DNA of 64,000 nucleotides, taken from Phycisphaerales bacterium PN19_bin_20 (lineage in GTDB: Bacteria; Planctomycetota; Phycisphaerae; Phycisphaerales; UBA1924). The DNA lies in assembly GCA_021173225.1 (NCBI GenBank), contig JAJOLK010000002.1, positions 27,291 through 91,290 on the forward strand. Reading direction: 5' to 3'. Each line of letters starts with the position of its first letter. The stretch's first letter is position 1. This document shows positions 9,468 through 17,742 of the stretch, one piece after another. The position numbers were made by a program, and so were the translations under genes. The notes under the pieces were generated by a model. The model worked only from the letters and a program-made list of their open reading frames with translations. It did not search any database and had not been told where the DNA came from.

Positions 9468-12293
9468 TCAGCACCCCGCCGTAAAGCGGTTGATGAACAG
9501 GATCACGTCGTCGGCGGTGAACTCGCCGTCACCACCAACGCTCGGGCCCGGCCCGGCCACGTCGGCCCGCGCGTCGCCGCTGGTAAACCAGCTGATGAAC
9601 TGAATCACGTCGTCGGCCGTCAGCTCGCCGTCAGCCCCGATGCTCGGGCCCGGGCCGGCGATGTCAGACGCTCCGCAGGGCAGCACGACGAACCCGACCG
9701 TCAGCGTGCCGGCCCCGCTGGCCACCGTGCCCGAAGTGTTGCGGTACCCGCCGACGCGGATCGTGTACCGCCCGCCGTTGGTTGTCGTCACACTCACGCG
9801 CGAGGCCAAGGTCCCGGTGGTGCAAGCCGGGCTGGCGTCGTCGTTGCAGGCCGTGATTGTGTCGGGCCCGATGGGGCACTCGCCGGCGTAGACGCCCAGC
9901 TTGGTGTCCCACATCGCCCCGCAGGTGTCGAGCGTCAGCGTCCCGCGGCCGGGCGCGATGAACGCAAACCAAAGGTCCTTGTCGATCCCGTTGTGAGTAA
10001 AGCTCAGTGCGCAGCCGGCCTCGGCAGGCCCGTCGGTCAGGGCGTTTGTGTTGTTGAACGGGAAGCTGCCCGTGGACACGGTCTGGGCGTTGACGCACAG
10101 GTCGTTGGCCGGGGGCGGCGTCTGGTCAAAGGCCACGCGCATCGCGAAGGCCCCGGGCGTGCTGCTGAAGCTGGCGATGCGGATCAGGACCCGCTCGCCG
10201 CTGCTCATCGCGCGCGTTACGAAGCTGCTGAGGTTGTTGCTCGAGCCGCAGGGGCCGACGCCCGCGACCGCGTCGTCGTTGCAGACCGCCGCGGCCTGAC
10301 CGCACGCGGTGTGCAGGCTCAGTACGGTGTCGATCGCCGAGGTGCACGTATCGATCCGGACGGTCCCGCTGCCGGGGGCAATGAACCCGTACCAAACGTC
10401 AGCACGCTGAGTCGTGATGCACGAGGCCGCACCGTCGATGGTCGCGCCAGCGGTCGTGCCGGTATAGGTCTGCCCGGCTGACACGTTCTGTGCGTTCGCG
10501 CAGGCGTCTTGTGCGGTGATGGGCACAATCACTACGCCGCTGGTGGCGCTGAGGCTGTAGGTGTTGACCGGCGTCGTGCCGTTGATGTACACGCGCGCCG
10601 TCACGGTCGCGGCGCTGGCCCCGATGTTGGTCCAGGTCAGCGTTTCGCCGGTGCCGGTGCCAATGCCCGCCGCCAGTTGGGTCCCGCCGCAGGTGCCAAA
10701 GAGCTGGCTATCGATGTTGCCCTGAGTGGCGGCAAAGGCCAGGGTGACCGTCAAGGTCTGCCCGGCACCGACGCTAAAGCGGTACCAGTCCTCATCGACC
10801 AGCTTCACCACCAGGTTGCTTTGGCTGAAGGCGCTGGCGAGGCTGAGGTCGCGCGGAGCCGCGCATGAGTCGTTGGGCTCAAGGGTGTCGTCGGGGTAGC
10901 CGGCGGTCAGGGCCGTGCTCACGGCGGGGACGTTGCTGTAGAAGCTGGCGAACCGCCCGTAGATGTCGTTGAGGCTGGCGGAGCCTGCGCCGCAGACGCT
11001 GGAGCCGCAGCTGAGCGTGCCGACAAGCAATTGGTTGTCAGTCCGGAGGATGCCCGAACCGGATGAGCCGCTCTCGGTCACGCCGCTGCTCCACTGCACG
11101 CGGTAGCTCTCGCCAGCGGCCTGGCCTACGCCCGCGGCGCAGTAGATGGCCTGGTTGTTGATGTTCCCAAAGCTGATGCGCTTGAACGACCCGTCGGGGT
11201 GGTGGATGCCAGCGACGGCCTGGTTGGCAGCTGTGTTGATGGCCGTGGCGCTCCAGCCCTGGTAGAAGAGCCCACCGGGCAGGATGCCGGTCAGGCGTGC
11301 GAGCGTGCCGTCGGCTTGCCCGCGGGTCCCGATAAGCTCGGCCCCGCGCGTGACGGCGCGGCTGGCCAGCGTGGGCACCGCGCCGTTGCAGACGCTGGTC
11401 TGATAGAGCCAGAAGCACTCGTACGTCGCCACTTCGGCGGCCGAGCTGCCGCAGTGGCTGGCGGTCAGGAAGTACGGCGTCAGGTCGTTGCTGTTGTTGG
11501 CTACAAGCTGCCCGGTGCACTGACCGGTGCCGCTGGCGCTGGTAGTGAAGTAGATCGCCACGGCCCTTGCGGGGTTGGCCCAGGTGGGCTGGCAGGTCAC
11601 GTCGGTGTGGCAGGCACCCACAATGCCGAGGGGCTCGCCGTTGGCGGGGGCCGGGGCGGCGGGGGCCTGCAAGTCACGGTAGAAGTGCTGCAGATTGTCG
11701 ATCCGCATCGGCAGCGCGCGCGGCGCGCCGGCGGGCAGGTACAGCTCAACGCGCACGGTGTCGGCCCAGATCGTGCCCGAGTACTGCTCGCCGATTTTCG
11801 CGTCCCCGGTCCCGGCGTACGGGCCCGTGCCCTCAATTGGCATGAGGGGGTTGAAGACGCTCAGCAGCGCGCCCTCGGGCAGGTTCATCTGCATGAAGCC
11901 CACGCGCAGGGCGTTGGCACCGGTCGCGCGCAGGTCGATAGTCCAGAGCGAGCCGCCGTCGGGCGTGGCGACCCAAACACCCTGCGCTGCCGAGACGCTC
12001 ACCGGACGGCCCAGCGCCACGCGCATGGGCTTGCCTTTGCTTGGGGCCAGCGCGTCTTCACGGCGCAGCGCGTCGTGGTCGATCGGATCAAGGGCCAGCA
12101 GAGGGACGCCCGGCACGCCCACACCAAGGGCCTTGCTCAGCGGCTCAAAGACCACTTCGGGCAAGGCGGCCGCGGGCACGCCCTGCTGGCCGAAGACCTC
12201 TTGTGCGCTGGCGGCGGCGGGCAGGCCCGCGAGGGTCAGCAGGCTGAGCAGAAGGCGAGAGGCAATACGGGCAGTGCTTGAGCGGGTCTTCAC
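9468..12293 (-). CDS. Secreted trypsin-like serine protease with GC-type dockerin-like module
   Basis: A 941-residue exported serine endopeptidase. A GTG start (12293) with GGAGA about 10 nt upstream gives a signal peptide ending near AAASAQ. After an N-terminal region of about 230 residues comes an S1-family fold with the triad visible as TASHC (His, about 276), the Asp in QADGTLARL (about 327) and GSSGSG (Ser, about 408). The layout resembles lysyl endopeptidase-like bacterial proteases. Beta-rich, pre-peptidase-like segments follow (about 470-870, DDxWYRF and DVWYGFIAPGSGT types), usual for secreted planctomycete hydrolases. The end carries the paired dockerin-like units and a final Cys. 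It lies upstream of the HAF-repeat gene on the same strand but is probably transcribed separately. The specificity-pocket residues cannot be read with confidence. Confidence 0.85.
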   Translation of the reverse strand: MKTRSSTARIASRLLLSLLTLAGLPAAASAQEVFGQQGVPAAALPEVVFEPLSKALGVGVPGVPLLALDPIDHDALRREDALAPSKGKPMRVALGRPVSVSAAQGVWVATPDGGSLWTIDLRATGANALRVGFMQMNLPEGALLSVFNPLMPIEGTGPYAGTGDAKIGEQYSGTIWADTVRVELYLPAGAPRALPMRIDNLQHFYRDLQAPAAPAPANGEPLGIVGACHTDVTCQPTWANPARAVAIYFTTSASGTGQCTGQLVANNSNDLTPYFLTASHCGSSAAEVATYECFWLYQTSVCNGAVPTLASRAVTRGAELIGTRGQADGTLARLTGILPGGLFYQGWSATAINTAANQAVAGIHHPDGSFKRISFGNINNQAIYCAAGVGQAAGESYRVQWSSGVTESGSSGSGILRTDNQLLVGTLSCGSSVCGAGSASLNDIYGRFASFYSNVPAVSTALTAGYPDDTLEPNDSCAAPRDLSLASAFSQSNLVVKLVDEDWYRFSVGAGQTLTVTLAFAATQGNIDSQLFGTCGGTQLAAGIGTGTGETLTWTNIGASAATVTARVYINGTTPVNTYSLSATSGVVIVPITAQDACANAQNVSAGQTYTGTTAGATIDGAASCITTQRADVWYGFIAPGSGTVRIDTCTSAIDTVLSLHTACGQAAAVCNDDAVAGVGPCGSSNNLSSFVTRAMSSGERVLIRIASFSSTPGAFAMRVAFDQTPPPANDLCVNAQTVSTGSFPFNNTNALTDGPAEAGCALSFTHNGIDKDLWFAFIAPGRGTLTLDTCGAMWDTKLGVYAGECPIGPDTITACNDDASPACTTGTLASRVSVTTTNGGRYTIRVGGYRNTSGTVASGAGTLTVGFVVLPCGASDIAGPGPSIGADGELTADDVIQFISWFTSGDARADVAGPGPSVGGDGEFTADDVILFINRFTAGC

Positions 12294-12351
12294 GGATGGA
12301 TCTCCAGCAGGTTAGCCGGCGGCGGGGGTCATGGATCTGGCTATCGGTCTT

Positions 12352-12378
12352 CCGGCGCGACGCCACAACTGGCGCCGG
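12352..12378 (-). promoter_or_regulatory. Inverted repeat in the protease mRNA leader
   Basis: CCGGCGC (12352-12358) and GCGCCGG (12372-12378) form a perfect 7-bp stem with a 13-nt loop, between the candidate promoter and the GTG start of the protease. It has no U-rich tail and is more likely a leader structure than a terminator. Confidence 0.35.
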
Positions 12379-12390
12379 AGCCCCCCCAAC

Positions 12391-12419
12391 AGAATACCGG
12401 CCTTTTCGCGTTGTACCAA
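12391..12419 (-). promoter_or_regulatory. Candidate sigma70-type promoter of the protease gene
   Basis: On the minus strand TTGGTA (12419-12414) is separated by exactly 17 nt from TATTCT (12396-12391), close to the TTGACA/TATAAT consensus. It leaves a leader of about 90 nt before the GTG start. The rest of the gap 12294-12655 holds the inverted repeat at 12352-12378 and the element at 12439-12457 shared with the HAF-gene upstream region. Confidence 0.5.
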
Positions 12420-12655
12420 CCCCTGGGTCCGCTTCTCCGGACAACTCGCCAACATTGCGCACTTCTGCGGCGTTCGCGGGCCCGTGCGAGCATGGTGAAG
12501 CGGGCGACGCCGACGCTCCACGGGCCGTCCACAGCGGGCTGGCCCCGCATAGCGGGGTCAAGCTCCCGGGATCGCTGGGGCGAATCACGGGTGGGTGCGG
12601 GAGAGAGTGGGGGTGTGCGGCTAAAGTCGGCGTCGGCCAAAGTTTGGATCGATAA

Positions 12656-12740
12656 GCCGGAGTGGCGGAATTGGCAGACGCAACGGACTCAAAATCCGTC
12701 GCCCTTTAAAGGCGTGCAGGTTCGATTCCTGTCTCCGGCA
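12656..12740 (+). tRNA. tRNA-Leu (anticodon CAA)
   Basis: An 85-nt class II tRNA. The acceptor arms GCCGGAG and CTCCGGC pair perfectly and are followed by discriminator A. The anticodon stem ACGGA/TCCGT encloses loop CTCAAAA, giving anticodon CAA (reads UUG). A long variable arm (CGCCCTTTAAAGGCG) and the T-loop GTTCGATTC are present. CCA is not encoded. Confidence 0.97.
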
Positions 12741-12821
12741 TTGAGTTGGATGCCCCGGATTTTTTGGGTGGCTTGGGCGCCCCTGTGGCGGCGCGGCAGC
12801 GCGGCTGCAACCTTTGCGGAA

Positions 12822-12857
12822 GGACCTCATGGACCTCATGGACCTCATGGACCTCAT
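12822..12857 (+). repeat. Four tandem GGACCTCAT repeats spanning the htrA start
   Basis: GGACCTCAT is repeated four times without gaps (12822-12857), giving successive in-frame ATG codons at 12829, 12838 and 12847; the junction with the following bases adds another at 12859. The unit is 9 bp, so copy-number change adds or removes start codons without a frameshift. Confidence 0.9.
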
Positions 12858-15105
12858 CATGGACGTTGAGCGTGCGCGAGTTGTTGTGGGTCGGCGCGGT
12901 AGTGCGGGGTCGCGCGGGCTGGTGGCGCTGGCCGGGACGGCGTTGGCGGCCGGTGCCGTAGTGCTGGCCGGGCTCGGTGGATGTAAGGCTGGCGGAGTTG
13001 GCGGGATCAAGAGTGACGGCGGCGCTGTTTCGGCAGATGGCGGCCGGTTTGAGGGCGGCGGTGCGGCGGGGCTTCCGGAGCAGATCGCCGCGGCGCGGGA
13101 CCGGGTCTTCCCGGCGCTGGTGAACATCCGCGCGACGACGGTGCAGTACTGGGGCGGCAAGGACATCAAGAGCGGGAGCAACGGCTCGGGGACGATCATC
13201 ACGCCCGAGGGTCACATCGTGACGAACCATCACGTTGTTGCCGACGGGGTGAAGTTCAAGGTAACGCTGGCGGACAAGACCGAGGTCGAGGCCGACTTGG
13301 TCGGTCAGGACCCGCTGACGGACCTGGCGGTGCTGAAGATCAGGACGGCGGAGATTCCGGCGGGCACGAAGCTGGCGACGGCGAGCTGGGGCGACAGCGA
13401 CAAGCTTGAAGTGGGCGAGACGGTCATCGCGATGGGCTCGCCGTTTAGCTTGTCGCGCAGCGTGACAGTTGGGGTCATCAGCAACACCGAGCGGGTCTTC
13501 TACAACACATGGACAGAGGACAGAGAGCTTGAGCCTGACGAGATCGGCGGCGAGACGACGGGGATCTTTACGCGCTGGCTGCAGCACGACGCGCTGATCA
13601 ACCCGGGCAACTCGGGCGGGCCGCTGGTGAACGTGCGCGGGCAGATCGTCGGCATCAATACACGCGGGGGCTCGGGGATGGGCTTCGCCTCGCCCGCGAG
13701 CCTGGCGCGTGACGTGGCACAGCGGCTGATCGCGGGTGGCGAGGTTGTGCGGTCGAGCATCGGGCTGGCGCTCAAGCCGGTGGAGGGGACGGGGATCGAG
13801 AAGGGCGTGCTGGTCAACAGCGTGACGGACAACCCGATGGGCCCGGCGGCCAAGGCCGGGCTCAAGCCCGGTGACGTGGTGATGGCGATTGACGGCGTGG
13901 CGCTGACGGTGCGGTTTGTTGAGCAGATCCCGCCGCTGCTGCGTGACATTGCGGACCGGCCGGTGGGCACGGCGGTAAAGGTGGACTATGAGCGCGGTGG
14001 CGAGGCGCGCAGTGCGCAGGTGGTTACCGAGCGGCTGCTGCGTGACCGCGGCGAAGAGACCAACTTGCGTGCGTGGGGCGTGTCGGTGATGCAGATCACC
14101 GAGCGGATGGCGCGCGAGCGGCGGCTGATGGTCGCCAGCACGCGGCCTGCGGGGCAGAGCGGGCTGGGCGTAGTGATCACGGGCGTGCGGGGCGGGTCGC
14201 CCGCGGCGCTGGCCGAGCCGCCGTTGCAGGGCGGCGACGTGCTGATGAGCGTCGAGGGCGAGAGCTTCTGGACCGTCAAGGCGCTGCTGGAGCGGTACCG
14301 GGCGATCATGATGCCGGCGGCGGGTGGTCAGGCGGCGGCCGCGGCGATCCCTGAGACGCTGCTGGTGCGATTTGACCGCAACGGCAAGGACAATGTGACC
14401 ATTGTCAAGCCCAGGCCCACGCCAAAGCAAGACCCCACGCCCGAGCTGCCAAAGGCGTGGGTCGGCGCGGCGGTACAGCCGGTGCTGCGCGACCTGGCCA
14501 AGAGCCTGGGCATCGAGGGGACCACGGGCTTCCGCGTCACGCGCGTCTACCCGCGGACGTTGGCGGCGGACAGCGAGCTGCGCGTGGGTGACATCATCAC
14601 GAGCGTGAACGGTGAGAAGCTGGCCCCGCGGACGCTGCAGGACGCCGGGATGTTTGCGCGGCGCGTGCGGCAGATGAAAATTGACGACGCGGTGACGATG
14701 GGCGTGCTGCGCGAGGGCAAGCCCGCCGAGGTGCGGCTGTCGCTGGAGCGGACGCGGCTTGGGCCCGACGAGGCGCGCAAGGACGACAATCGCGACTTTG
14801 AGCTGACGGTGCGCGAGGTGACGTTCTTTGACCGTGACGATGAGAACTGGGGCGATTCGGTGCAGGGCGTGCTGGTGGAGGGGGCCGAGCCGGCGGGCTG
14901 GGCCGGTCAGGGTGGGCTGGGTCGTGGTGACCTCGTGCAGACAATTGATGGGCGCGCGGTGACGGACATCGTGAGCTACCGGGCGGCGATGGAGGATGTC
15001 TCGAAGCGGCAGCCGGCGCGGGTGGTCTTCCAGGTGCTGCGTGGGATCAACACGAGCTTCAAGTTTGTCGAGCCGGAGTGGAAGCCCTCGGTGGTGGGGA
15101 ACTAG
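12829..15105 (+). CDS. HtrA/DegP-family serine protease, lipoprotein with several PDZ domains
   Basis: Periplasmic or membrane-anchored quality-control protease of 758 residues. The first ATG follows GGAAGG by 5 nt; ATGs at 12838, 12847 and 12859 are alternative starts made by the 9-bp repeat. A hydrophobic segment ends in a lipobox (LGGC), so lipid anchoring is predicted. The protease domain shows the full triad: TNHHVV (His, about 132), LTDLAVLK (Asp, about 164) and NPGNSGGP (Ser, about 261). Four PDZ-like domains follow, each with the GDxx(M/T)xI(D/N)G-type core (AGLKPGDVV, LQGGDVLMSV, LRVGDIITSV, LGRGDLVQTI); DegP has two. The extra PDZ units suggest a planctomycete-specific substrate or assembly function. 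The next gene, atpZ-like, begins 5 nt after the stop. Confidence 0.9.
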   Translation: MDLMDLMDLIMDVERARVVVGRRGSAGSRGLVALAGTALAAGAVVLAGLGGCKAGGVGGIKSDGGAVSADGGRFEGGGAAGLPEQIAAARDRVFPALVNIRATTVQYWGGKDIKSGSNGSGTIITPEGHIVTNHHVVADGVKFKVTLADKTEVEADLVGQDPLTDLAVLKIRTAEIPAGTKLATASWGDSDKLEVGETVIAMGSPFSLSRSVTVGVISNTERVFYNTWTEDRELEPDEIGGETTGIFTRWLQHDALINPGNSGGPLVNVRGQIVGINTRGGSGMGFASPASLARDVAQRLIAGGEVVRSSIGLALKPVEGTGIEKGVLVNSVTDNPMGPAAKAGLKPGDVVMAIDGVALTVRFVEQIPPLLRDIADRPVGTAVKVDYERGGEARSAQVVTERLLRDRGEETNLRAWGVSVMQITERMARERRLMVASTRPAGQSGLGVVITGVRGGSPAALAEPPLQGGDVLMSVEGESFWTVKALLERYRAIMMPAAGGQAAAAAIPETLLVRFDRNGKDNVTIVKPRPTPKQDPTPELPKAWVGAAVQPVLRDLAKSLGIEGTTGFRVTRVYPRTLAADSELRVGDIITSVNGEKLAPRTLQDAGMFARRVRQMKIDDAVTMGVLREGKPAEVRLSLERTRLGPDEARKDDNRDFELTVREVTFFDRDDENWGDSVQGVLVEGAEPAGWAGQGGLGRGDLVQTIDGRAVTDIVSYRAAMEDVSKRQPARVVFQVLRGINTSFKFVEPEWKPSVVGN

Positions 15106-15110
15106 TGAAT

Positions 15111-15518
15111 ATGGCGAAGCCTGAGTCGGAGCAAGGTGGCGGGGCGGGGGAGGCTGAGCCGGGCGGGCCGCGGGTGCCCGAGCGTGGTGACTTGCCCGCT
15201 GCGCCGCCGATCCCTGAGCTGCTGACGCGGCCGGTGGACCACGCGCGGGTGCGTGCGCGTGCGGGCGGCCCGGCACCAAGCTCACAGGTTGCCAACTTTG
15301 GCGAGCTGGGCAAGGCGGTAGCGATCGGGGTGGATTTTTTGGCCACCGCGGCGGCGGGCGGCTTTTTGGGCTGGCTGATCGACTACTGGCAAAGCTGGGG
15401 GCACCGGGGTTTGGTGGTTGGAGTGATATTGGGTTTTCTTTACGCGACGTATCGGCTTCTGCGGCGGCTGAACGCGCTGGAGCGGCCGCCATCTGGCAAG
15501 GGCGGCGGGCGTCAGTGA
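15111..15518 (+). CDS. atpZ: AtpZ/AtpI-family ATP synthase accessory protein
   Basis: A 135-residue protein with a proline- and glycine-rich hydrophilic N-terminus and two C-terminal transmembrane helices (about FLATAAAGGFLGWLI and GLVVGVILGFLYATY). This matches the small family encoded at the front of F-type ATP synthase operons, thought to help c-ring assembly or ion supply. The start at ATG 15111 is chosen with GGGGA upstream; a GTG at 15105 overlapping the htrA stop by one base is an alternative. The position directly before the atp genes supports the call. The symbol is given by family and position, since sequence conservation is low. Confidence 0.65.
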   Translation: MAKPESEQGGGAGEAEPGGPRVPERGDLPAAPPIPELLTRPVDHARVRARAGGPAPSSQVANFGELGKAVAIGVDFLATAAAGGFLGWLIDYWQSWGHRGLVVGVILGFLYATYRLLRRLNALERPPSGKGGGRQ

Positions 15519-15585
15519 GGATTGCAGGTCAGCGAGTGTTTGGGGGTGGGGTTCGCGCTCGCCAAACCCTTACGCCCCCGCTACG

Positions 15586-16161
15586 ATGGGCCCCCGCGCT
15601 GATCGAGCGTTTGCTCGGCGCGAGGACGAATCTGCCAGAGCCCGCCGCTTGACGAGCCGCACGAACAGCACGCCGAACCTTGAGCCTCTGGCCCCGATCC
15701 CGGGCCGGCCGTTCGCGCTGGTGTGCGGGCTTGGGCTGCTGATCTCGGTGGGCGTGGGCCTGCTGGTGGCCAGTGGGGCGGGTGGCGATGAGCGTGTGCT
15801 GCTGGCGGTGGGGGGCGTGCTGGCGTTTGGCGGGGCGTTGTTTGTGCTGCCGCTGCTTGGTCCGCCGGTGATCACGCCTGAGCGCTGGGGCCTGGGGGTG
15901 ATGCTGGCGTCGATGCTTCGGACCGGGGTGGCGCTGGGGGCGATGCTGCTGCTGATTGAGGTGCAGGGCTTGCCGAAGCGGAGCACGACGATGGGGATTT
16001 TGTTCGGGACGTTTGTGATGATGGGCGTTGAGGCGGTCGCGGCGGTGTGGCTGCTGACGGTTCGTGATCGGCTTCGTGCCGTTGCGCGGAAGCCCGACGG
16101 GCTGGCGTCGCCCTTCGCGGGTGGGCCGGGCGCGACGGGCCAAGGGGTTGGTGGTTCGTGA
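15586..16161 (+). CDS. atpI: AtpI-like membrane protein of the ATP synthase operon
   Basis: Up to 191 residues with four predicted membrane helices arranged as two pairs (about residues 43-62, 67-86, 99-120 and 130-156), the layout of ATP synthase subunit I-like proteins encoded before atpB. No distinctive motif was recognised, so the call rests on topology and position. The start is uncertain: TACGAT, a -10-like hexamer, overlaps the chosen ATG at 15586. If that is the operon promoter, translation must begin further downstream, for example at the TTG near 15649. The gene ends 77 bp before the atpB start. Confidence 0.55.
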   Translation: MGPRADRAFARREDESARARRLTSRTNSTPNLEPLAPIPGRPFALVCGLGLLISVGVGLLVASGAGGDERVLLAVGGVLAFGGALFVLPLLGPPVITPERWGLGVMLASMLRTGVALGAMLLLIEVQGLPKRSTTMGILFGTFVMMGVEAVAAVWLLTVRDRLRAVARKPDGLASPFAGGPGATGQGVGGS

Positions 16162-16238
16162 GCTTGAAGGATTTGGATGAGTGGGCTGCTGATTGAGCTT
16201 TGGCCGGGCTGGGTCCGGCGTGTGCGAAGGACCGCTCC

Positions 16239-17177
16239 ATGATCGACGTGCTTGCCGCTGGTTTGTCGACGCTTGTGCTTGCTGCGGGTGATCCTGCGCA
16301 GCACGTGTACAACCACCCGTTTATCAAGAACGAGAGCGGCGTGTGGCTGTGGTCCGGCAACCAGGGCAACCTGGTGCTGTCCGGGCTGCTGATCATGGTG
16401 GTGGGTTGGTTCGTGGCCAGCCGCGTGCAGACCGGGCCTGAGAGCGCGGGCAACGATCGGTACATCACCAAGGGTCGGTTTGCGCAGGTGTTCGAGGTCA
16501 TCTGCGTGTATCTGCGTGACGAGGTGGCGCGTCCGCTGCTGGGCAAGCGGACGGACAAGCTGATGCCGTTCTTGTGGACGCTGTTTTTTTTCATCCTGGC
16601 CAACAACCTGCTGGGGCTTGTGCCGCTGCTGGACCTGATGCACCTGGTCAACAAGGACTGGCGGAGCGAGGGGCTGACGCCCATCGGCGGCACGGCAACG
16701 CAGAACATCTGGATCACCGGGATGCTGGCGGTGATCTCGGCGGTCTTCTTCAACTTCATCGCGATCAGGCACCTGGGCGTGGGCGGGTACTTTGGGCACA
16801 TGACGGCGGGCGCACCGTTCCCGGCGAGCATTTTGATCTTCGTGCTCGAGCTGGCCAGCCAGCTTGTGATCAAGCCCTTTGCGCTGGCGATGCGTCTGTT
16901 CGCGAACATGACGGCGGGGCACATCCTGCTGGCGACGGTGGTGGGCTTCTCGGCGGCGCTGGTGACCAAGCCGATCTACATCGGCGGGCCGGTGACGGCG
17001 GTGTCGGTCGTCGCGGGCGTGGGCATCATGCTGCTGGAGATCTTCGTCTCGTTCATGCAGGCGTTCGTCTTTATGTTCCTGACCACGGTGTTCATCGCGC
17101 TGATGGACCATCACGACCACGAGCATGGCCATGAGCACGAGCACGGCCACGCCCCCGGCCACGAGCCTGCGCACTAG
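16239..17177 (+). CDS. atpB: F-type ATP synthase subunit a, with histidine-rich C-terminus
   Basis: Membrane subunit a (312 residues) forms the proton half-channels against the c-ring. The start at 16239 has AAGGA 8-12 nt upstream. Helices carry the family motifs: PLLGKRTDKLMPFLWTLF early and, near the C-terminus, IKPFALAMRLFANMTAGH with the essential Arg. An N-terminal hydrophobic stretch (about residues 5-18) may act as a signal sequence. The chain ends in a hydrophilic tail with about ten His and several Glu/Asp within 24 residues, which most subunit a proteins lack. It is followed by atpE after a 123-bp gap that contains a stem-loop. Confidence 0.95.
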   Translation: MIDVLAAGLSTLVLAAGDPAQHVYNHPFIKNESGVWLWSGNQGNLVLSGLLIMVVGWFVASRVQTGPESAGNDRYITKGRFAQVFEVICVYLRDEVARPLLGKRTDKLMPFLWTLFFFILANNLLGLVPLLDLMHLVNKDWRSEGLTPIGGTATQNIWITGMLAVISAVFFNFIAIRHLGVGGYFGHMTAGAPFPASILIFVLELASQLVIKPFALAMRLFANMTAGHILLATVVGFSAALVTKPIYIGGPVTAVSVVAGVGIMLLEIFVSFMQAFVFMFLTTVFIALMDHHDHEHGHEHEHGHAPGHEPAH

Positions 17178-17260
17178 CGCGTCGCAAACCAGCCGCCCCC
17201 GGCGACCGTGAACCACGGCGACGGGCAGTTTTCCTCGGGCAGTATCATCTCAACTGGCCT

Positions 17261-17274
17261 GGGCCTACAGGCCC
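17261..17274 (+). promoter_or_regulatory. Stem-loop in the atpB-atpE gap
   Basis: GGGCC-TACA-GGCCC forms a 5-bp stem with a 4-nt loop 26 nt before the atpE ATG. A TATCAT hexamer (17243-17248) nearby could be an extra promoter. Structures here often protect or boost the mRNA of the highly abundant c subunit; that role is an inference. Confidence 0.35.
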
Positions 17275-17300
17275 TTGGCCCAAGCAAAGGACCGAGACTC

Positions 17301-17588
17301 ATGAAGAGCATCATCGTCAAGATCGTTCCCGCCGCACTGGTCGCTGTCGTTGCCTCGCCAGCGATGGCCGCCGAGGCCGCCTCGCAGGGCAAGGGCCTTG
17401 CGGTCATCGGTGGCGGCATGGCCGTGCTGGGCGCGGGCATCGGCATCGGGCTGATCGGCAAGGGCGCCACAGAGAGCATGGCGCGTCAGCCCGAGGTCGC
17501 GGGCAAGGTGCAGACCGCCGCGATCATCCTAACGGTGTTCATCGAGGGTGCGACGCTGTTCGCGGTCGCCGCCGGCTTCCTGGCCTGA
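17301..17588 (+). CDS. atpE: F-type ATP synthase subunit c
   Basis: The c-ring subunit, 95 residues from the ATG at 17301 (AAAGGA upstream). The two-helix hairpin is clear: a glycine-rich first helix (AVLGAGIGIGLIG), the polar loop with ARQPE, and the second helix with the ion-binding Glu in FIEGATLF. The sodium-type Gln in helix 1 and the Ser directly after the helix-2 carboxylate are both absent, so proton coupling is expected. About 25 extra N-terminal residues (MKSIIVK ... SPAMAAEA) look like a cleavable signal peptide. A longer frame upstream of 17301 has no ribosome-binding support. Confidence 0.95.
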   Translation: MKSIIVKIVPAALVAVVASPAMAAEAASQGKGLAVIGGGMAVLGAGIGIGLIGKGATESMARQPEVAGKVQTAAIILTVFIEGATLFAVAAGFLA

Positions 17589-17742
17589 TCGATCAAGAAT
17601 TTGCGTGTCGCGTCGCTTATCAGCGGCGCGGCGCTTTGGCCCTTCCGGCACGGCCCGATCAACGGGCCTTGTTGACGGACCCCGTAGACGGGACCTGTTG
17701 AACGACTCTGACCGACGCGTTACGAACACTTCCGGAGCGATC

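Noticed and set aside
12352..12378. Terminator before the tRNA gene
   Set aside because: The hairpin has no U-tail on either strand and lies between a candidate promoter and the start of the protease gene.
12706..15492. 928-residue open frame on the minus strand opposite htrA and the atpZ-like gene
   Set aside because: It is Arg/His/Pro-rich without any fold or motif, mirrors the codon bias of the real genes on the other strand, and also covers the tRNA.
15570..17216. Long minus-strand frames opposite atpI and atpB
   Set aside because: They are His/Arg-rich mirrors of the hydrophobic atp genes, a known artefact of antisense frames.
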